Assembly: GCF_020510425.1 (NCBI RefSeq)
Contig: NZ_JAHBAH010000001.1
Span: 1,779,001 to 1,843,000 of the forward strand
Length of the DNA: 64,000 nt
DNA from: Quatrionicoccus australiensis
GTDB lineage: Bacteria; Pseudomonadota; Gammaproteobacteria; Burkholderiales; Rhodocyclaceae
Direction: 5' to 3'
In this document: one piece after another, positions 17,219-26,062 of the stretch
Layout of the letters: each line of letters opens with the position of its first letter
Numbering within the stretch: the stretch's first letter is position 1
The notes under the pieces: model-generated
The model's database searches: none
Told to the model about the DNA's origin: nothing
The model's input: the letters and a program-made list of their open reading frames with translations, nothing else
Position numbers and translations under genes: made by a program

Positions 17219-17751
17219 TGCAAGCCCTTCTCTTTCTGGTCGACACCGTTATCGGTTTTTTCTGCACGCTGTTCCTGCTGCGCTTCATGATGCAGGCGAT
17301 GCGTGTTTCGTTCGCCGGCCAGATCGGCAGTTTCGTCGTTGCGCTGACCAATTGGGCAGTCAAACCGCTGCGCCGCATCATTCCCGGCATTGGCGGCTTC
17401 GACTGGGCCAGCCTGCTTGCCGCACTCGCCCTGCAACTGTTGCTCGCCATATTCCTTGTCGCCATCTCGGGGCGCGACCCGGGCAGCGACGGCGGCACGC
17501 TCGCCCTGATGGCACTCTGGTTCGCACTGCGCAGCCTGCTCCGCCTGGCGATCTACATCCTGATCGGCACCCTGATCCTGCAAGCCGTGCTGTCCTGGAT
17601 CAACCCCTACTCGCCGTTCGCAGCACCGGCCCATCAGCTGACCCGGCCGCTGCTCGATCCGATCCGGCGCATCGTACCGCTGATTTCCGGCATCGACCTG
17701 TCGCCGCTGGTCGCCATCCTGCTGCTCCAGGCAGCCCTGATGTTCCTGTGA
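17218..17751 (+). CDS. yggT: YggT-family integral membrane protein
   Basis: 177 residues with two YGGT repeats and about four to five membrane segments; signature segments FLLRFMMQAMRVSF, PLRRIIPGIGGFDWASLLAALAL and the second copy LSWINPYSPFAAPAHQLTRPLLDPIRRIVPLISGIDLSPLV. The ATG shares its A with the proC stop (TGATG). YggT-type proteins are linked to osmotic or ion homeostasis and (in other lineages) organelle biogenesis; the exact role is unknown. Confidence 0.88.
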   Translation: MQALLFLVDTVIGFFCTLFLLRFMMQAMRVSFAGQIGSFVVALTNWAVKPLRRIIPGIGGFDWASLLAALALQLLLAIFLVAISGRDPGSDGGTLALMALWFALRSLLRLAIYILIGTLILQAVLSWINPYSPFAAPAHQLTRPLLDPIRRIVPLISGIDLSPLVAILLLQAALMFL

Positions 17752-18041
17752 GCGAGTGGTTTCGCCAGGCTGGGGACGGGCGCATCACGCTGACCCTGCA
17801 CATCCAGCCCGGCGCCAAGAAGACGGAATTTGCCGGCCTGCATGGCGATGCCCTGAAAATCCGGCTTGCCGCACCGCCGGTGGACGGCAAGGCGAATGAA
17901 GCGCTGGTTCGCTTTCTCGCCGACGTGCTCGACCTGCCGAAATCGGCTGTCGTCCTGAAAAGCGGCCAGACTTCACGCCGCAAGGTGCTCGAAGTAAGCG
18001 GCAGCGATAGCGCACGCATCAGCGCACTGAGCGGCATCTGA
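17748..18041 (+). CDS. yggU: YggU-family DUF167 protein
   Basis: 97 residues from the GTG that overlaps the yggT stop (GTGA). DUF167 motifs: LTLHIQPGAKKTEFAGLHGDALKIRLAAPPVDGKANEALVRFLAD and KSGQTSRRKVLEV. Small cytosolic protein of unknown function, last of the four-gene operon and followed by a strong terminator. Confidence 0.88.
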   Translation: MSEWFRQAGDGRITLTLHIQPGAKKTEFAGLHGDALKIRLAAPPVDGKANEALVRFLADVLDLPKSAVVLKSGQTSRRKVLEVSGSDSARISALSGI

Positions 18042-18047
18042 GGCAAC

Positions 18048-18075
18048 AAAAAAGCGGGCAATTGCCCGCTTTTCG
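18048..18075. terminator. Bidirectional terminator between yggU and the comEA-like gene
   Basis: Perfect palindrome AAAAGCGGGCAATTGCCCGC plus TTTT (18050-18073) with A-rich and T-rich shoulders between convergent genes. Confidence 0.9.
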
Positions 18076-18090
18076 CTTGCTTTCCCGACT

Positions 18091-18435
18091 TTACTTCACC
18101 GGTGCCGCCGGCTTGGGCACTGCGGCGGCGGGCGCCGGTGGAACAGCCTTTGCAGCGGCCTTGGGGGCCGGCGGTGCTTCACCCCCGCCCACCGTCAGCT
18201 CGCTGCGCAGCTTGTCCAGGGTCTTCGTACCGAAGCCCTTGACGGCCTTGAGGTCGTCGACGCTCTTGAATGGACCGTTCTTGCTCCGGTAATCGATGAT
18301 GGCCTTGGCCTTGCCGGGGCCGATACCTTTTACCGTATCGAGTTCTTCCTGCGTTGCCGTGTTGATGTTGACTGCGGCAAAGGCCAGATTGATGCTCGCC
18401 AGTACGGCAAGAATCAGCAACAGAACATGCTTCAT
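18091..18435 (-). CDS. ComEA-like helix-hairpin-helix DNA-binding protein
   Basis: 114 residues: signal peptide (MKHVLLLILAVLASINLAFA), then a ComEA-type double helix-hairpin-helix domain (VNINTATQEELDTVKGIGPGKAKAIIDYR and KSVDDLKAVKGFGTKTLDKLR), then an Ala/Pro-rich tail (APPAPKAAAKAVPPAPAAAVPKPAAPVK). Short exported ComEA proteins bind incoming DNA in the periplasm during natural transformation, a process that uses type IV pili; pilT/pilU lie 3 kb away. No other competence gene is in the window, so a role in transformation is inferred. Confidence 0.85.
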   Translation of the reverse strand: MKHVLLLILAVLASINLAFAAVNINTATQEELDTVKGIGPGKAKAIIDYRSKNGPFKSVDDLKAVKGFGTKTLDKLRSELTVGGGEAPPAPKAAAKAVPPAPAAAVPKPAAPVK

Positions 18436-18582
18436 GAATGCTCACCTCCGTGATTGTCAGTGTGTGATTGATCTTCGTCATTTGCAGCGCCACCGCAAGG
18501 CAGGCGATGCAAATGACATACTAGTGACCAACCGACAAAAACACAGGTGCTTGATTTGTCAATTTTTGTAATGCCGCGAGCA

Positions 18583-19830
18583 TTACGCCGTATAAACAAC
18601 ACGCCCTTCGGCCAGGGTCAGCCTGACCTGTCCGCTCATCGCATAACCCAGCCAGGGCGAATTCTTGCCGCGGCTCTTCAGGGCCTCCGGGGTCACCAGC
18701 CAGCTGGCAGCCGGATCGAAAACGCAGACATCCGCCGTCGTCCCCACGCCGAGCTGGCCAAGCGGCAGACCGAGCACTTCGGCCGGAGCCGAAGTGATGC
18801 GGGCGAGCGCAGCGGACAGCGATACCCCGGCCGCTTCGGCCCATTTCAGGGTCAGCGGCAGCAGGAGCTCCAAGCCGGTGGCGCCTGGCTTGGCTTCACC
18901 GAAGGGCAGCAGCTTGTCATCGGCACCGACCGGCGTATGGTCGGAACAAATCGCTGCCAGACCGGCGCCGGCGGCATTCGACAGCGCCAGACGATCGCTT
19001 TGCGCGCGCAAGGGCGGGCAGAAGCGGGCGTGCGGATTGAAGAAGCCGATGTCGTTTTCGGTCAGCAGCAGGTGATGGATGCCGATATCGAAAGTCACCG
19101 GCAGGCCTTCGTCACGCGCCGCCTTGAGCAGCGCAACACCGGCCGCCGAGGAGAGTCGGGTCAGATGGACGCGACAGCCGGTGTCGCGCACCAGCTGGAC
19201 GATAGTGGCAATCGCGATGGTTTCGGCGGCGACCGGAATGCCGGCCAGACCGAGCCGGCTGGCAACTTCGCCCTCATGCGCGATGCCGTTGCGCGACAGC
19301 CAGTGGTCCTGCGGCTGCAGCCAGACGGCAAAACCGAAGGTGGCGGCATATTCCATGGCGCGCAGCAGCGCTTCGGTATCGACCACCGGCTTGTTGGCCT
19401 GCGAGAAAGCCACGCAGCCCGCCTTTTTCAGGCCGGCCAGTTCGGCCAGACGTTCGCCGTTCAAACCCAGGGTCAGGGCGCCGAGCGGCAGGATGCGTGC
19501 CTTGCCGATTTCCTCGCCGCGATGCACCAGGCGGTCGGCCAGTTCCGGCTCGTCGAGCGGCGGATCGGCATCCGGCGGCACGACGACCGAGGTCACACCG
19601 CCGGCAACGGCGGCCGCCAGTTCGGCCTGGATGCTGTTGAGGCGGGCACCGAGGTCGATCAGGCCGGGGCAGACGATGCAGCCGCTCGCGTCGATGCTCT
19701 TGTCGGCAACGAAACCGGCCGGCGCATCGCCGACTGCGGCGATCTTGCCATCGGCAATGTAAAGACTGGCCAGACGGTCGACGCCGTTTTTCGGGTCAAT
19801 AACGCGGCCGTTCAGAATGACTGTGTTCAT
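18583..19830 (-). CDS. pyrX: Dihydroorotase-like protein lacking metal ligands (pseudo-DHOase, PyrC')
   Basis: 415 residues from the ATG at 19830, one base after the pyrB stop. The fold is that of class I dihydroorotase/amidohydrolases (VILNGRVIDPKNG, IDASGCIVCPGLID, ICSDHTP, C-terminal TADVCVFDP). The zinc-binding DxHxH that normally follows PGLID is replaced: D59-L-G61-A-R63. In Pseudomonas such an inactive pyrC' protein is needed to assemble active dodecameric aspartate transcarbamoylase with PyrB. The same structural role is inferred here. A true catalytic pyrC must then lie elsewhere in the genome. Alternative: an amidohydrolase of other specificity, less likely given the operon. Confidence 0.88.
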   Translation of the reverse strand: MNTVILNGRVIDPKNGVDRLASLYIADGKIAAVGDAPAGFVADKSIDASGCIVCPGLIDLGARLNSIQAELAAAVAGGVTSVVVPPDADPPLDEPELADRLVHRGEEIGKARILPLGALTLGLNGERLAELAGLKKAGCVAFSQANKPVVDTEALLRAMEYAATFGFAVWLQPQDHWLSRNGIAHEGEVASRLGLAGIPVAAETIAIATIVQLVRDTGCRVHLTRLSSAAGVALLKAARDEGLPVTFDIGIHHLLLTENDIGFFNPHARFCPPLRAQSDRLALSNAAGAGLAAICSDHTPVGADDKLLPFGEAKPGATGLELLLPLTLKWAEAAGVSLSAALARITSAPAEVLGLPLGQLGVGTTADVCVFDPAASWLVTPEALKSRGKNSPWLGYAMSGQVRLTLAEGRVVYTA

Positions 19831-19831
19831 C

Positions 19832-20791
19832 TCAATTCCCCGCAACGATGCTCATGACGGCCATGCGCACGGCAATACCGAAAGTGACCTGGGGCAGGAT
19901 CACGGCCTGCGAACCGTCGGCAACGGCCGAGTGGATTTCGACACCGCGGTTCATCGGCCCCGGGTGCATGACGATGGCGTCCGGCTTGGCGCGCGCCAGT
20001 TTCTGCGGCGTCAGGCCGTAGTGACGGAAATACTCGCCGGCCGACGGCAGCAGGGCGCCGGTCATGCGCTCGTTCTGCAGGCGCAGCATGATCACCACGT
20101 CGCAATCCTTGAGGCCTTCTTCCATGTCGTGGAAGACCCGCACGCCGAGCTTGTCCATATATTTGGGGAGCAGCGTTTCCGGACCGATCGCACGCACTTC
20201 CGGCACACCGAGCGTGGTCAGGGCGTGGATGTCGGAGCGGGCGACGCGCGAGTGCAGGATGTCGCCGACGATGGCGACGCGCAGTTGCGTGAAGTCCTTC
20301 TTGTAATGGCGGATGGTGTACATGTCGAGCAGGCCCTGCGTCGGATGCGCATGCCGCCCGTCGCCGGCATTGACGACGTGGATGTCATCGCGCCCGACGC
20401 GCTGCAGGTGTTCGGCGATCAGGTAGGGCGCGCCGGAGGAGGCATGCCGTACGACGAACAGGTTGGCGTGCATCGCACACAGGTTGTCGATGGTGTCGAG
20501 CAGGGTCTCGCCCTTGCTCGCCGACGACTTGTTGATGTCGAGGTTGATGACGTCGGCGGACAGGCGCTTGGCGGCAATCTCGAAGGTGGTACGGGTACGC
20601 GTCGAGTTCTCGAAGAACAGGTTGAAGACGCTCTTGCCGCGCAGCAGCGGCACCTTCTTCACTTCACGCGCCGAAACTTCCATGAAGGATTCGGCGGTAT
20701 CGAGAATCTGGGTGAGGATGGCCTTGGGCAGGCCCTCGATCGACAACAGATGGGCGAGCTCGCCGTTCTTGTTCAACTGCGGGTTATACAT
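19832..20791 (-). CDS. pyrB: Aspartate carbamoyltransferase catalytic chain
   Basis: 319 residues from ATG 20791 ([21 protein letters not shown]). Carbamoyl-phosphate site [13 protein letters not shown], then [42 protein letters not shown] and [12 protein letters not shown]. It forms carbamoyl-aspartate, the committed step of pyrimidine synthesis. No pyrI is present; the partner is the adjacent pseudo-dihydroorotase. The start overlaps pyrR by 8 bases. Confidence 0.95.
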   Translation of the reverse strand: MYNPQLNKNGELAHLLSIEGLPKAILTQILDTAESFMEVSAREVKKVPLLRGKSVFNLFFENSTRTRTTFEIAAKRLSADVINLDINKSSASKGETLLDTIDNLCAMHANLFVVRHASSGAPYLIAEHLQRVGRDDIHVVNAGDGRHAHPTQGLLDMYTIRHYKKDFTQLRVAIVGDILHSRVARSDIHALTTLGVPEVRAIGPETLLPKYMDKLGVRVFHDMEEGLKDCDVVIMLRLQNERMTGALLPSAGEYFRHYGLTPQKLARAKPDAIVMHPGPMNRGVEIHSAVADGSQAVILPQVTFGIAVRMAVMSIVAGN

Positions 20792-21293
20792 TTTCCAGCC
20801 TCCAGGCGAGTTGACCGCTGGCGTTGCGATCAAGAACCAGATTCTGACCATCCTGCAAAGTCACATCCCAGACACCCCAGGTCGGCGCCACCGGCAGTTC
20901 GCGGCCACCGCGGTCGGCGAGCACGGCGAGATCGATCGAAGCCGGACGACCGTAGTCGAACAGTTCGTTGATCGCGGCGCGCGTCGTACGTCCGGTGTAG
21001 AGCACGTCATCGACCAGGATCAGGTGACGACCTTCGACATCGAAGGGAATCAGCGTCGGTCGACACTGCGGATGCAGGCCTTTTTCGGCGAAGTCGTCGC
21101 GGTAGAAGGAAACGTCGATCATGCCGATTTCTTCCGGCAGGCCAAGCAGCTCCTTCAGGCGCTCGGCGATCCAGGCACCACCGCTGTAAATGCCGACCAG
21201 CGCCGGATTCTTGTGCAGTTGCGGCCGGATCAGCTCGGCCAGTTGGCGGCACTGCGCCTCGGCATCGGGCAGGGAATCAAGTTGTTGGGACAT
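20784..21293 (-). CDS. pyrR: PyrR bifunctional pyrimidine regulator / uracil phosphoribosyltransferase
   Basis: 169 residues from ATG 21293 ([15 protein letters not shown]). PRPP-binding loop [21 protein letters not shown] and [31 protein letters not shown]. In Gram-positives PyrR attenuates pyr mRNA and has UPRTase activity; in pseudomonads a related protein regulates pyr genes. Whether it binds RNA here is unknown. It overlaps both yqgF (17 bases) and pyrB (8 bases). Confidence 0.9.
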   Translation of the reverse strand: MSQQLDSLPDAEAQCRQLAELIRPQLHKNPALVGIYSGGAWIAERLKELLGLPEEIGMIDVSFYRDDFAEKGLHPQCRPTLIPFDVEGRHLILVDDVLYTGRTTRAAINELFDYGRPASIDLAVLADRGGRELPVAPTWGVWDVTLQDGQNLVLDRNASGQLAWRLENV

Positions 21294-21702
21294 GCGGACT
21301 TTCAAACCAGGTTTGGAGAATGAGTTGGGCGGCCACCGCGTCGAGCAGCGGCTTGGCGGATTTGCTGTTGCGGCCGGTTTCGCGCAGGCGGGCTTCGGCA
21401 TCGAGCGAAGTCAGGCGCTCGTCGGCAAAGCCGACCGGGATGTTGTAGCGACGTTTCAGGCGCTCGGCGAACTTGGTCGCCAGCCGGGTCATTTCGTGCG
21501 GCGTGCCGTCGGCATGGGTGGGCAGGCCGACCACCAACTGCTCAGGCTGCCATTCGGCAACCAGTTTGGCGATCGCGGCGAAGCGGTCGTCGTTCGATTC
21601 GGCATGGATGGTGGTCAGCGGATGCGCCGTACCGAGCAGGGTTTCGCCGGTCGCCACACCGATGCGCTTTTCACCGAAATCAAAGGCGAGGACAGTACCC
21701 AC
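21277..21702 (-). CDS. yqgF: YqgF/RuvX-family RNase H-fold protein
   Basis: 141 residues, GTG start at 21702 immediately after the algH stop codon. N-terminal LAFDFGEKRIGVATGE carries the first catalytic Asp of the RNase H fold; VVGLPTHADGTPHEM and FADERLTSLDAEARLRE supply the rest. Essential in E. coli, implicated in 16S rRNA 5' processing; once predicted as a Holliday junction resolvase. Confidence 0.92.
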   Translation of the reverse strand: MGTVLAFDFGEKRIGVATGETLLGTAHPLTTIHAESNDDRFAAIAKLVAEWQPEQLVVGLPTHADGTPHEMTRLATKFAERLKRRYNIPVGFADERLTSLDAEARLRETGRNSKSAKPLLDAVAAQLILQTWFESPHVPTT

Positions 21703-22263
21703 CTAGGCGTGCCCGGCCACGTCGGAGAGCTGCGTGAAGCTGATGCCCAGCTTCTGCATCGCCGCCGGCAGGCGCTCTTCCGGCGGCAGGTCGAACAGGA
21801 TGCTGGCCTTGGCCGGCACGGTCAACCATGAATTCTGGGCCAATTCCGCCTCGAGCTGACCGGCATCCCAGCCGGCATAGCCGAGGGTGACGATGATCTC
21901 CGACGGCAGACCATCACTGGCCACTGCCGCCAGCACATCGCGCGAACTGGTCAGGCCGACTTCCTCATTGACCGCCAGCGTCGATTGCCACTGCCCGACC
22001 GGACGATGCAGCACGAAACCGCGATCGAGCTGCACTGGGCCACCGAAATAGACCGGCCGGCCGGCCATGTCGCCGGCGTCGAGCTTGATGTCGATTTTCT
22101 CGAACAACCCGGCCAGGTCCATGTCGATCGGTCGATTGACGATCACGCCCAGCGCCCCGTTCTCGTTGTGTTCGCAGATATAGACGAGGGCATGCGCGAA
22201 ATACGGGTCTTCCAGCGCCGGCATGGCGATCAGGAAGTTGTCGGTCAGATTGATGCTGTTCAT
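21703..22263 (-). CDS. algH: AlgH/YqgE family (UPF0301) protein
   Basis: 186 residues from ATG 22263 ([22 protein letters not shown]). UPF0301 signatures: [55 protein letters not shown]. The algH-yqgF-pyrR-pyrB-pyrC' order is the conserved proteobacterial cluster. Molecular function unresolved (named for alginate regulation in Pseudomonas). Confidence 0.92.
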   Translation of the reverse strand: MNSINLTDNFLIAMPALEDPYFAHALVYICEHNENGALGVIVNRPIDMDLAGLFEKIDIKLDAGDMAGRPVYFGGPVQLDRGFVLHRPVGQWQSTLAVNEEVGLTSSRDVLAAVASDGLPSEIIVTLGYAGWDAGQLEAELAQNSWLTVPAKASILFDLPPEERLPAAMQKLGISFTQLSDVAGHA

Positions 22264-22330
22264 GGCTGGAATTTTAATGGAAAAACGCACCACCTGCCGG
22301 CCATGGCGTGTTTGCCGTTGAGCGATGCTC

Positions 22331-22348
22331 CTGTCACAAGCCTGTCAT
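22331..22348 (+). promoter_or_regulatory. Pho box (PhoB-binding direct repeat)
   Basis: CTGTCACAAGCCTGTCAT: two 7-mers CTGTCA(C/T) separated by 4 bases (11-bp period), the textbook PhoB half-site arrangement. It lies 11 bases upstream of a GATAAT -10 box, replacing the -35 as in activated Pho promoters, and faces a lipoprotein gene with a phytase-esterase-like domain. Confidence 0.75.
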
Positions 22349-22359
22349 CAGCCGCACCG

Positions 22360-22365
22360 GATAAT
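22360..22365 (+). promoter_or_regulatory. -10 box downstream of the Pho box
   Basis: GATAAT 11 bases after the second PhoB half-site; about 100 bases of leader follow to the ATG at 22467. Confidence 0.55.
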
Positions 22366-22370
22366 CCGGA

Positions 22371-22400
22371 TATGGCATTGCCATTGCGCAAGTCACCTTA
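22371..22400 (+). other. Possible 9-codon leader ORF followed by a hairpin
   Basis: ATG GCA TTG CCA TTG CGC AAG TCA CCT TAG in the leader, then AGGAGCATTTTTTAACC and an imperfect hairpin at 22418-22445 (GGCCCGC/GCGGGCC extended by CCGAA/TTCGG) ending in CTTTTC. No ribosome-binding site precedes the mini-ORF, so translation is doubtful; the hairpin itself is clear. Confidence 0.25.
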
Positions 22401-22417
22401 GGAGCATTTTTTAACCA

Positions 22418-22450
22418 CCGAAGGCCCGCCCTGCGGGCCGTTCGGCTTTT
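22418..22450 (+). terminator. Terminator-like hairpin in the leader of the phytase-esterase-like gene
   Basis: 7-bp GC stem GGCCCGC/GCGGGCC extended after a bulge by CCGAA/TTCGG and followed by CTTTT, 17 bases before the ATG. It could attenuate transcription or protect the mRNA 5' region. Confidence 0.4.
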
Positions 22451-22466
22451 CGATATTTCAGGGCAA

Positions 22467-24554
22467 ATGATGAACAAGAAAATCAGCGTGCTGGCCGTTG
22501 CGGCAGCCTGCGGCCTGGCCGGCTGTTTCGACGACGGCGGCAGTTCCGGCGGGTCAGGCAAACTGCTCGACTCCGCCGTCGAAGGTGTTGCCTACTCGGC
22601 CAGCCCTTCCGGCAAATCCGGCACCACCGACAGCGCCGGCACCTTTTCCTGCAATCCGGGCGACCAGGTCAGTTTCCGGATCGGCGGCATCCTGCTTGGC
22701 AGCAGCGCTTGCAGCGCCACGGTGACGCCGCTCGAATTGGCCAATATTGCGGCGTGGACCGGTAGCGACGACAAGGTCAACAACCGCCTGCTCTTCCTGC
22801 AGTCGCTCGACGATGACGACAATCCGGCCAACGGCATCCGCATCACACCGGCAGTCGCCAGCGCCCTGGCCGGTGCCACGCTCGATTTCACGCTGAGCGC
22901 CAGTAACTTCGACAGCGCGCTGGGCGCTGCACTGCCGGCGCTCAGCGATGCCTTTGGCATTCATTACAACGACCGCACCCCGACCGATGCCCGGCGCACG
23001 CTGGCCAAGGATCACTTCGAAGGCAGCCTGGCCAGCGTTCTTGGCGAGACCGAAACCACCAAGCTGAGCCAGGCTTCGGCAGGCGGTGAAGTGGGAATCA
23101 CCAAATACACCCTCGATGCCGACAGCGGCCTGTTCATCCCTTACGACGGCATCAATGTCGCTGCGGGCAAGGATTTCGCCAAAGGCTTCTTCCCTGCTGT
23201 CGGCTCCGGACTCGCCTTCAAAGGCACTGCCGCCAACGGTGATCTTGAGTTCTACGCGATTACCGACCGCGGCCCGAACGGTGACAGCCCGCTTGCACCG
23301 GTGCCGGGCAACACCGCCGTCAGCAGCATCAGCAAGATGTTCCCGGCGCCGTCCTTCACACCATCGATCGGCCTGATCTCGGTCGGCAAGAAAGGTGCCG
23401 TGATCAAGTCGCTGCTGCCCATCAAGTCCGATGCGACGAACAAGATCAGCGGCCGCCCGCTGCCCGCCGGCACGACCGGCAGCAGCGGTGAAATCCCGCT
23501 CACCGACGAACTCAAGTTCGACGTCGCCAAGGCCAATTTCGACAGTCATGGCCTCGACCCGGAAAGCCTGGTCTACGACGCGGCCAACAAGGTCTTCTGG
23601 ACCTCCGATGAATACGGGCCGTTCATCGTCAAGATCGACGCCAAGACTGGCGTCATCCTCGCCAAATACCAGCCCGGCAGCGCTGCCGGCGACTTGCCGG
23701 AAGTCCTCAAGTACCGCCGCGCCAACCGCGGCATGGAAGGCCTGGCGATGAGCAGCAGCGGCATCCTGCACGGCTTCCTGCAAAGCCCGATCGACCCGTT
23801 CGACGCCAATGGCAAGTCGGTCGAGACCATCGATGCCTCCGACTTCGACCAGGACAGCAAGAACACCGACAAGGTCAAGCTCAAGGACTTCGCGCAGTTT
23901 GCCCGCTGGCTGGAATTCAACCCGACGACGGGCACATCGAAGCTCTACGCCTACCCGCTCAACTATCCGCTCAGCGCCAACGGTGAAAAATGGGACCGCA
24001 ACCGCACCGGCAGCGCCAAGCTCGGCGACCTGCTCGCCTTGCCCAACGGCAAGTTCCTGGTCATCGAGCAGGGTGCCGACAGCACCGGCAAGGTCCGCAA
24101 TTTCGTCATGCTGGTCGAAATCCCTAGCAACGTCACCGACATCGCCAGTGACGGCATCGAGCTGGAGAAGAACAGCATCGACGGCAGCACCGCCACGCCG
24201 CATCCGTGGTCTTCCGTCGTCAAGCTGAAGAAGACCGTACTGCTCGACCTCAACGCCCTCGGCTGGAGCGCCGAAAAGGCAGAAGGCCTGGCCCTGGTCA
24301 ATGGCAACACCATCGCACTGATCAACGACAACGATTTCGGCCTGCGTACCATCCTGCTCGACAGTTCAGGCAAAGAAGTCGCCGGCGACATCACGTCCTG
24401 TACCGTCGACGTCAATGGCAGCATCGTAAACGACGGCAATTGCGCGGCCGGTGCGGTGAGCGGGCGCGTCACCCGCGGCAGCGACAGCGAGCGACCGACC
24501 CGCCTCTGGCTGTTCCGCCTGCCGCAGGCGCTGGGCAGCTATACCCTGCCCTGA
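22467..24554 (+). CDS. Phytase-esterase-like (PF13449-type) lipoprotein
   Basis: 695 residues. Lipoprotein signal with lipobox LAGC near residue 20 (ACGLAGCFDDGGSSGGSG). Residues about 30-190 form an N-terminal beta domain seen in large secreted proteins (SAVEGVAYSASPSGKSGTTDSAGTFSC). From about 205 onward comes the 'esterase-like activity of phytase' beta-propeller domain: YAITDRGPNGDSP, LDPESLVYDAANKVFWTSDEYGPFIVKID, NRGMEGLAMSSSGILHGFLQSP, LLALPNGKFLVIEQG, KAEGLALVNGNTIALINDND. Expected in the outer membrane or cell surface, perhaps releasing phosphate from organic esters. The Pho box upstream supports induction by phosphate limitation. Enzymatic activity is inferred from family and context. 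Confidence 0.82.
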   Translation: MMNKKISVLAVAAACGLAGCFDDGGSSGGSGKLLDSAVEGVAYSASPSGKSGTTDSAGTFSCNPGDQVSFRIGGILLGSSACSATVTPLELANIAAWTGSDDKVNNRLLFLQSLDDDDNPANGIRITPAVASALAGATLDFTLSASNFDSALGAALPALSDAFGIHYNDRTPTDARRTLAKDHFEGSLASVLGETETTKLSQASAGGEVGITKYTLDADSGLFIPYDGINVAAGKDFAKGFFPAVGSGLAFKGTAANGDLEFYAITDRGPNGDSPLAPVPGNTAVSSISKMFPAPSFTPSIGLISVGKKGAVIKSLLPIKSDATNKISGRPLPAGTTGSSGEIPLTDELKFDVAKANFDSHGLDPESLVYDAANKVFWTSDEYGPFIVKIDAKTGVILAKYQPGSAAGDLPEVLKYRRANRGMEGLAMSSSGILHGFLQSPIDPFDANGKSVETIDASDFDQDSKNTDKVKLKDFAQFARWLEFNPTTGTSKLYAYPLNYPLSANGEKWDRNRTGSAKLGDLLALPNGKFLVIEQGADSTGKVRNFVMLVEIPSNVTDIASDGIELEKNSIDGSTATPHPWSSVVKLKKTVLLDLNALGWSAEKAEGLALVNGNTIALINDNDFGLRTILLDSSGKEVAGDITSCTVDVNGSIVNDGNCAAGAVSGRVTRGSDSERPTRLWLFRLPQALGSYTLP

Positions 24555-24649
24555 GCGAAACAGCACCCCAGCAGGGCCGGAGCGATCCGGCCCTTTTGCG
24601 TTGACCGGGGCGACTGGAATTTCCAGTGCGAAACGGGTACAAGCAAAGC

Positions 24650-26062
24650 ATGACTGCCACCAAAGCCCTCGTCTGGTTCCGCCGCGACCTGCGCGACCAT
24701 GACCACGCCGCCCTTGCCGCGGCAATCCACGCCGCGCCGCAGGTTTATTGCGCCTTTGTTTTCGACAGCGAGATTCTCGATGCGCTGCCGACGCGCCAGG
24801 ACAGGCGCGTCGATTTCATCCACGCCTCGCTGCTGGAGCTCGATGCTGCGCTGCGTGCCCGCGGCGGTGGGCTGATCGTCCGGCACGGCAAGGCGAGCGA
24901 AGAAATTCCGCGGCTCGCCGGTCAACTCGGCGTCACGGCCGTTTTTGCCAATCGCGATTACGAACCGGCTGCCAAGCAACGCGATGGCGCGGTCGCCGCC
25001 CGCCTGCAGACGCAGGGCATCGCCTTCCATGCCTGCAAGGACCAGGCGATCTTCGATGGCGACGAAGTGCTGACCCAGGCCGGCAAGCCGTTTTCAGTCT
25101 TCACCCCCTACAAGAATGCCTGGCTGAAACGCCTGACTGCGGCCGACCACGGCATTTTTGCCTGTGCCGGCGCGTTGACCGATAGCGGCCTGAGCGGCGT
25201 GCCGACCCTGGAGGAAATCGGTTTCACCGCGACCGACCTGGCCGCCGTCGGCATCCGCCCCGGCATGTCCGGCGCACAGGCGCTGTGGGATGATTTCCGC
25301 GCCGGCCGCATCACGCGCTATGGCACGCTGCGCGACTTCCCTGCCGTGAAAGGCGTGTCCTACCTGTCGGTCCACCTGCGTTTCGGCACCATTTCCATCC
25401 GCGAACTGGTGCGTACCGCACTCGCCCAGCAAGCCGATGTCTGGCTCAGCGAACTGATCTGGCGCGATTTCTATTTCATGATCCTCGACCGTTTTCCGCA
25501 CGTCGTCGGCCACGCCTTCAAGCCGGCCTACGATGCCATCACCTGGGCCGACTGGCCGGCCGGTTTCGCCGCCTGGTGCGAAGGCCGGACCGGTTATCCG
25601 CTGGTCGATGCGGCGATGCGCCAGCTCAATTTCAGCGGCTGGATGCACAACCGCCTGCGCATGGTCGTCGCCTCGTTTTTGAGCAAGGATCTCGGCCTCG
25701 ACTGGCGGCTCGGCGAGCGCTACTTCGCGGAAAAACTCAACGACTTCGACCTCTCGGCCAACAACGGCGGCTGGCAGTGGGCGGCGTCGAGCGGTTGCGA
25801 CGCGCAGCCTTACTTCCGCATTTTCAATCCGGTGACCCAGTCGGAGAAATTCGACCCGGACGGCAAGTTCATCCGCCGCTATGTGCCGGAACTCGCCGCC
25901 GTCAGCAACAAATACATCCACGCCCCCTGGCTGATGGGGCGGCTCGAGCAGGAAAGCCAGGGGATGGTGATCGGTCGCGATTATCCGGCACCGATCGTCG
26001 ATCACGCCCAAGCCAGGGAACAAACCCTGGCCCGTTACGCGATCGTCAAAACGTCGGTTTAA
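24650..26062 (+). CDS. phrB: Deoxyribodipyrimidine photolyase (CPD class I)
   Basis: 470 residues from ATG 24650 (MTATKALVWFRRDLRDHDH). N-terminal photolyase alpha/beta domain and C-terminal FAD domain: WLSELIWRDFYFMIL, GYPLVDAAMRQLNFSGWMHNRLRMVVASFLSKDL, FAEKLNDFDLSANNGGWQWAASSGCDAQPYFRIFNP. It repairs cyclobutane pyrimidine dimers with blue light using reduced FAD. An upstream in-frame codon at 24626 exists but has no better ribosome site. The stop overlaps the stop of the convergent chpA-like gene (TTAA). Confidence 0.93.
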   Translation: MTATKALVWFRRDLRDHDHAALAAAIHAAPQVYCAFVFDSEILDALPTRQDRRVDFIHASLLELDAALRARGGGLIVRHGKASEEIPRLAGQLGVTAVFANRDYEPAAKQRDGAVAARLQTQGIAFHACKDQAIFDGDEVLTQAGKPFSVFTPYKNAWLKRLTAADHGIFACAGALTDSGLSGVPTLEEIGFTATDLAAVGIRPGMSGAQALWDDFRAGRITRYGTLRDFPAVKGVSYLSVHLRFGTISIRELVRTALAQQADVWLSELIWRDFYFMILDRFPHVVGHAFKPAYDAITWADWPAGFAAWCEGRTGYPLVDAAMRQLNFSGWMHNRLRMVVASFLSKDLGLDWRLGERYFAEKLNDFDLSANNGGWQWAASSGCDAQPYFRIFNPVTQSEKFDPDGKFIRRYVPELAAVSNKYIHAPWLMGRLEQESQGMVIGRDYPAPIVDHAQAREQTLARYAIVKTSV

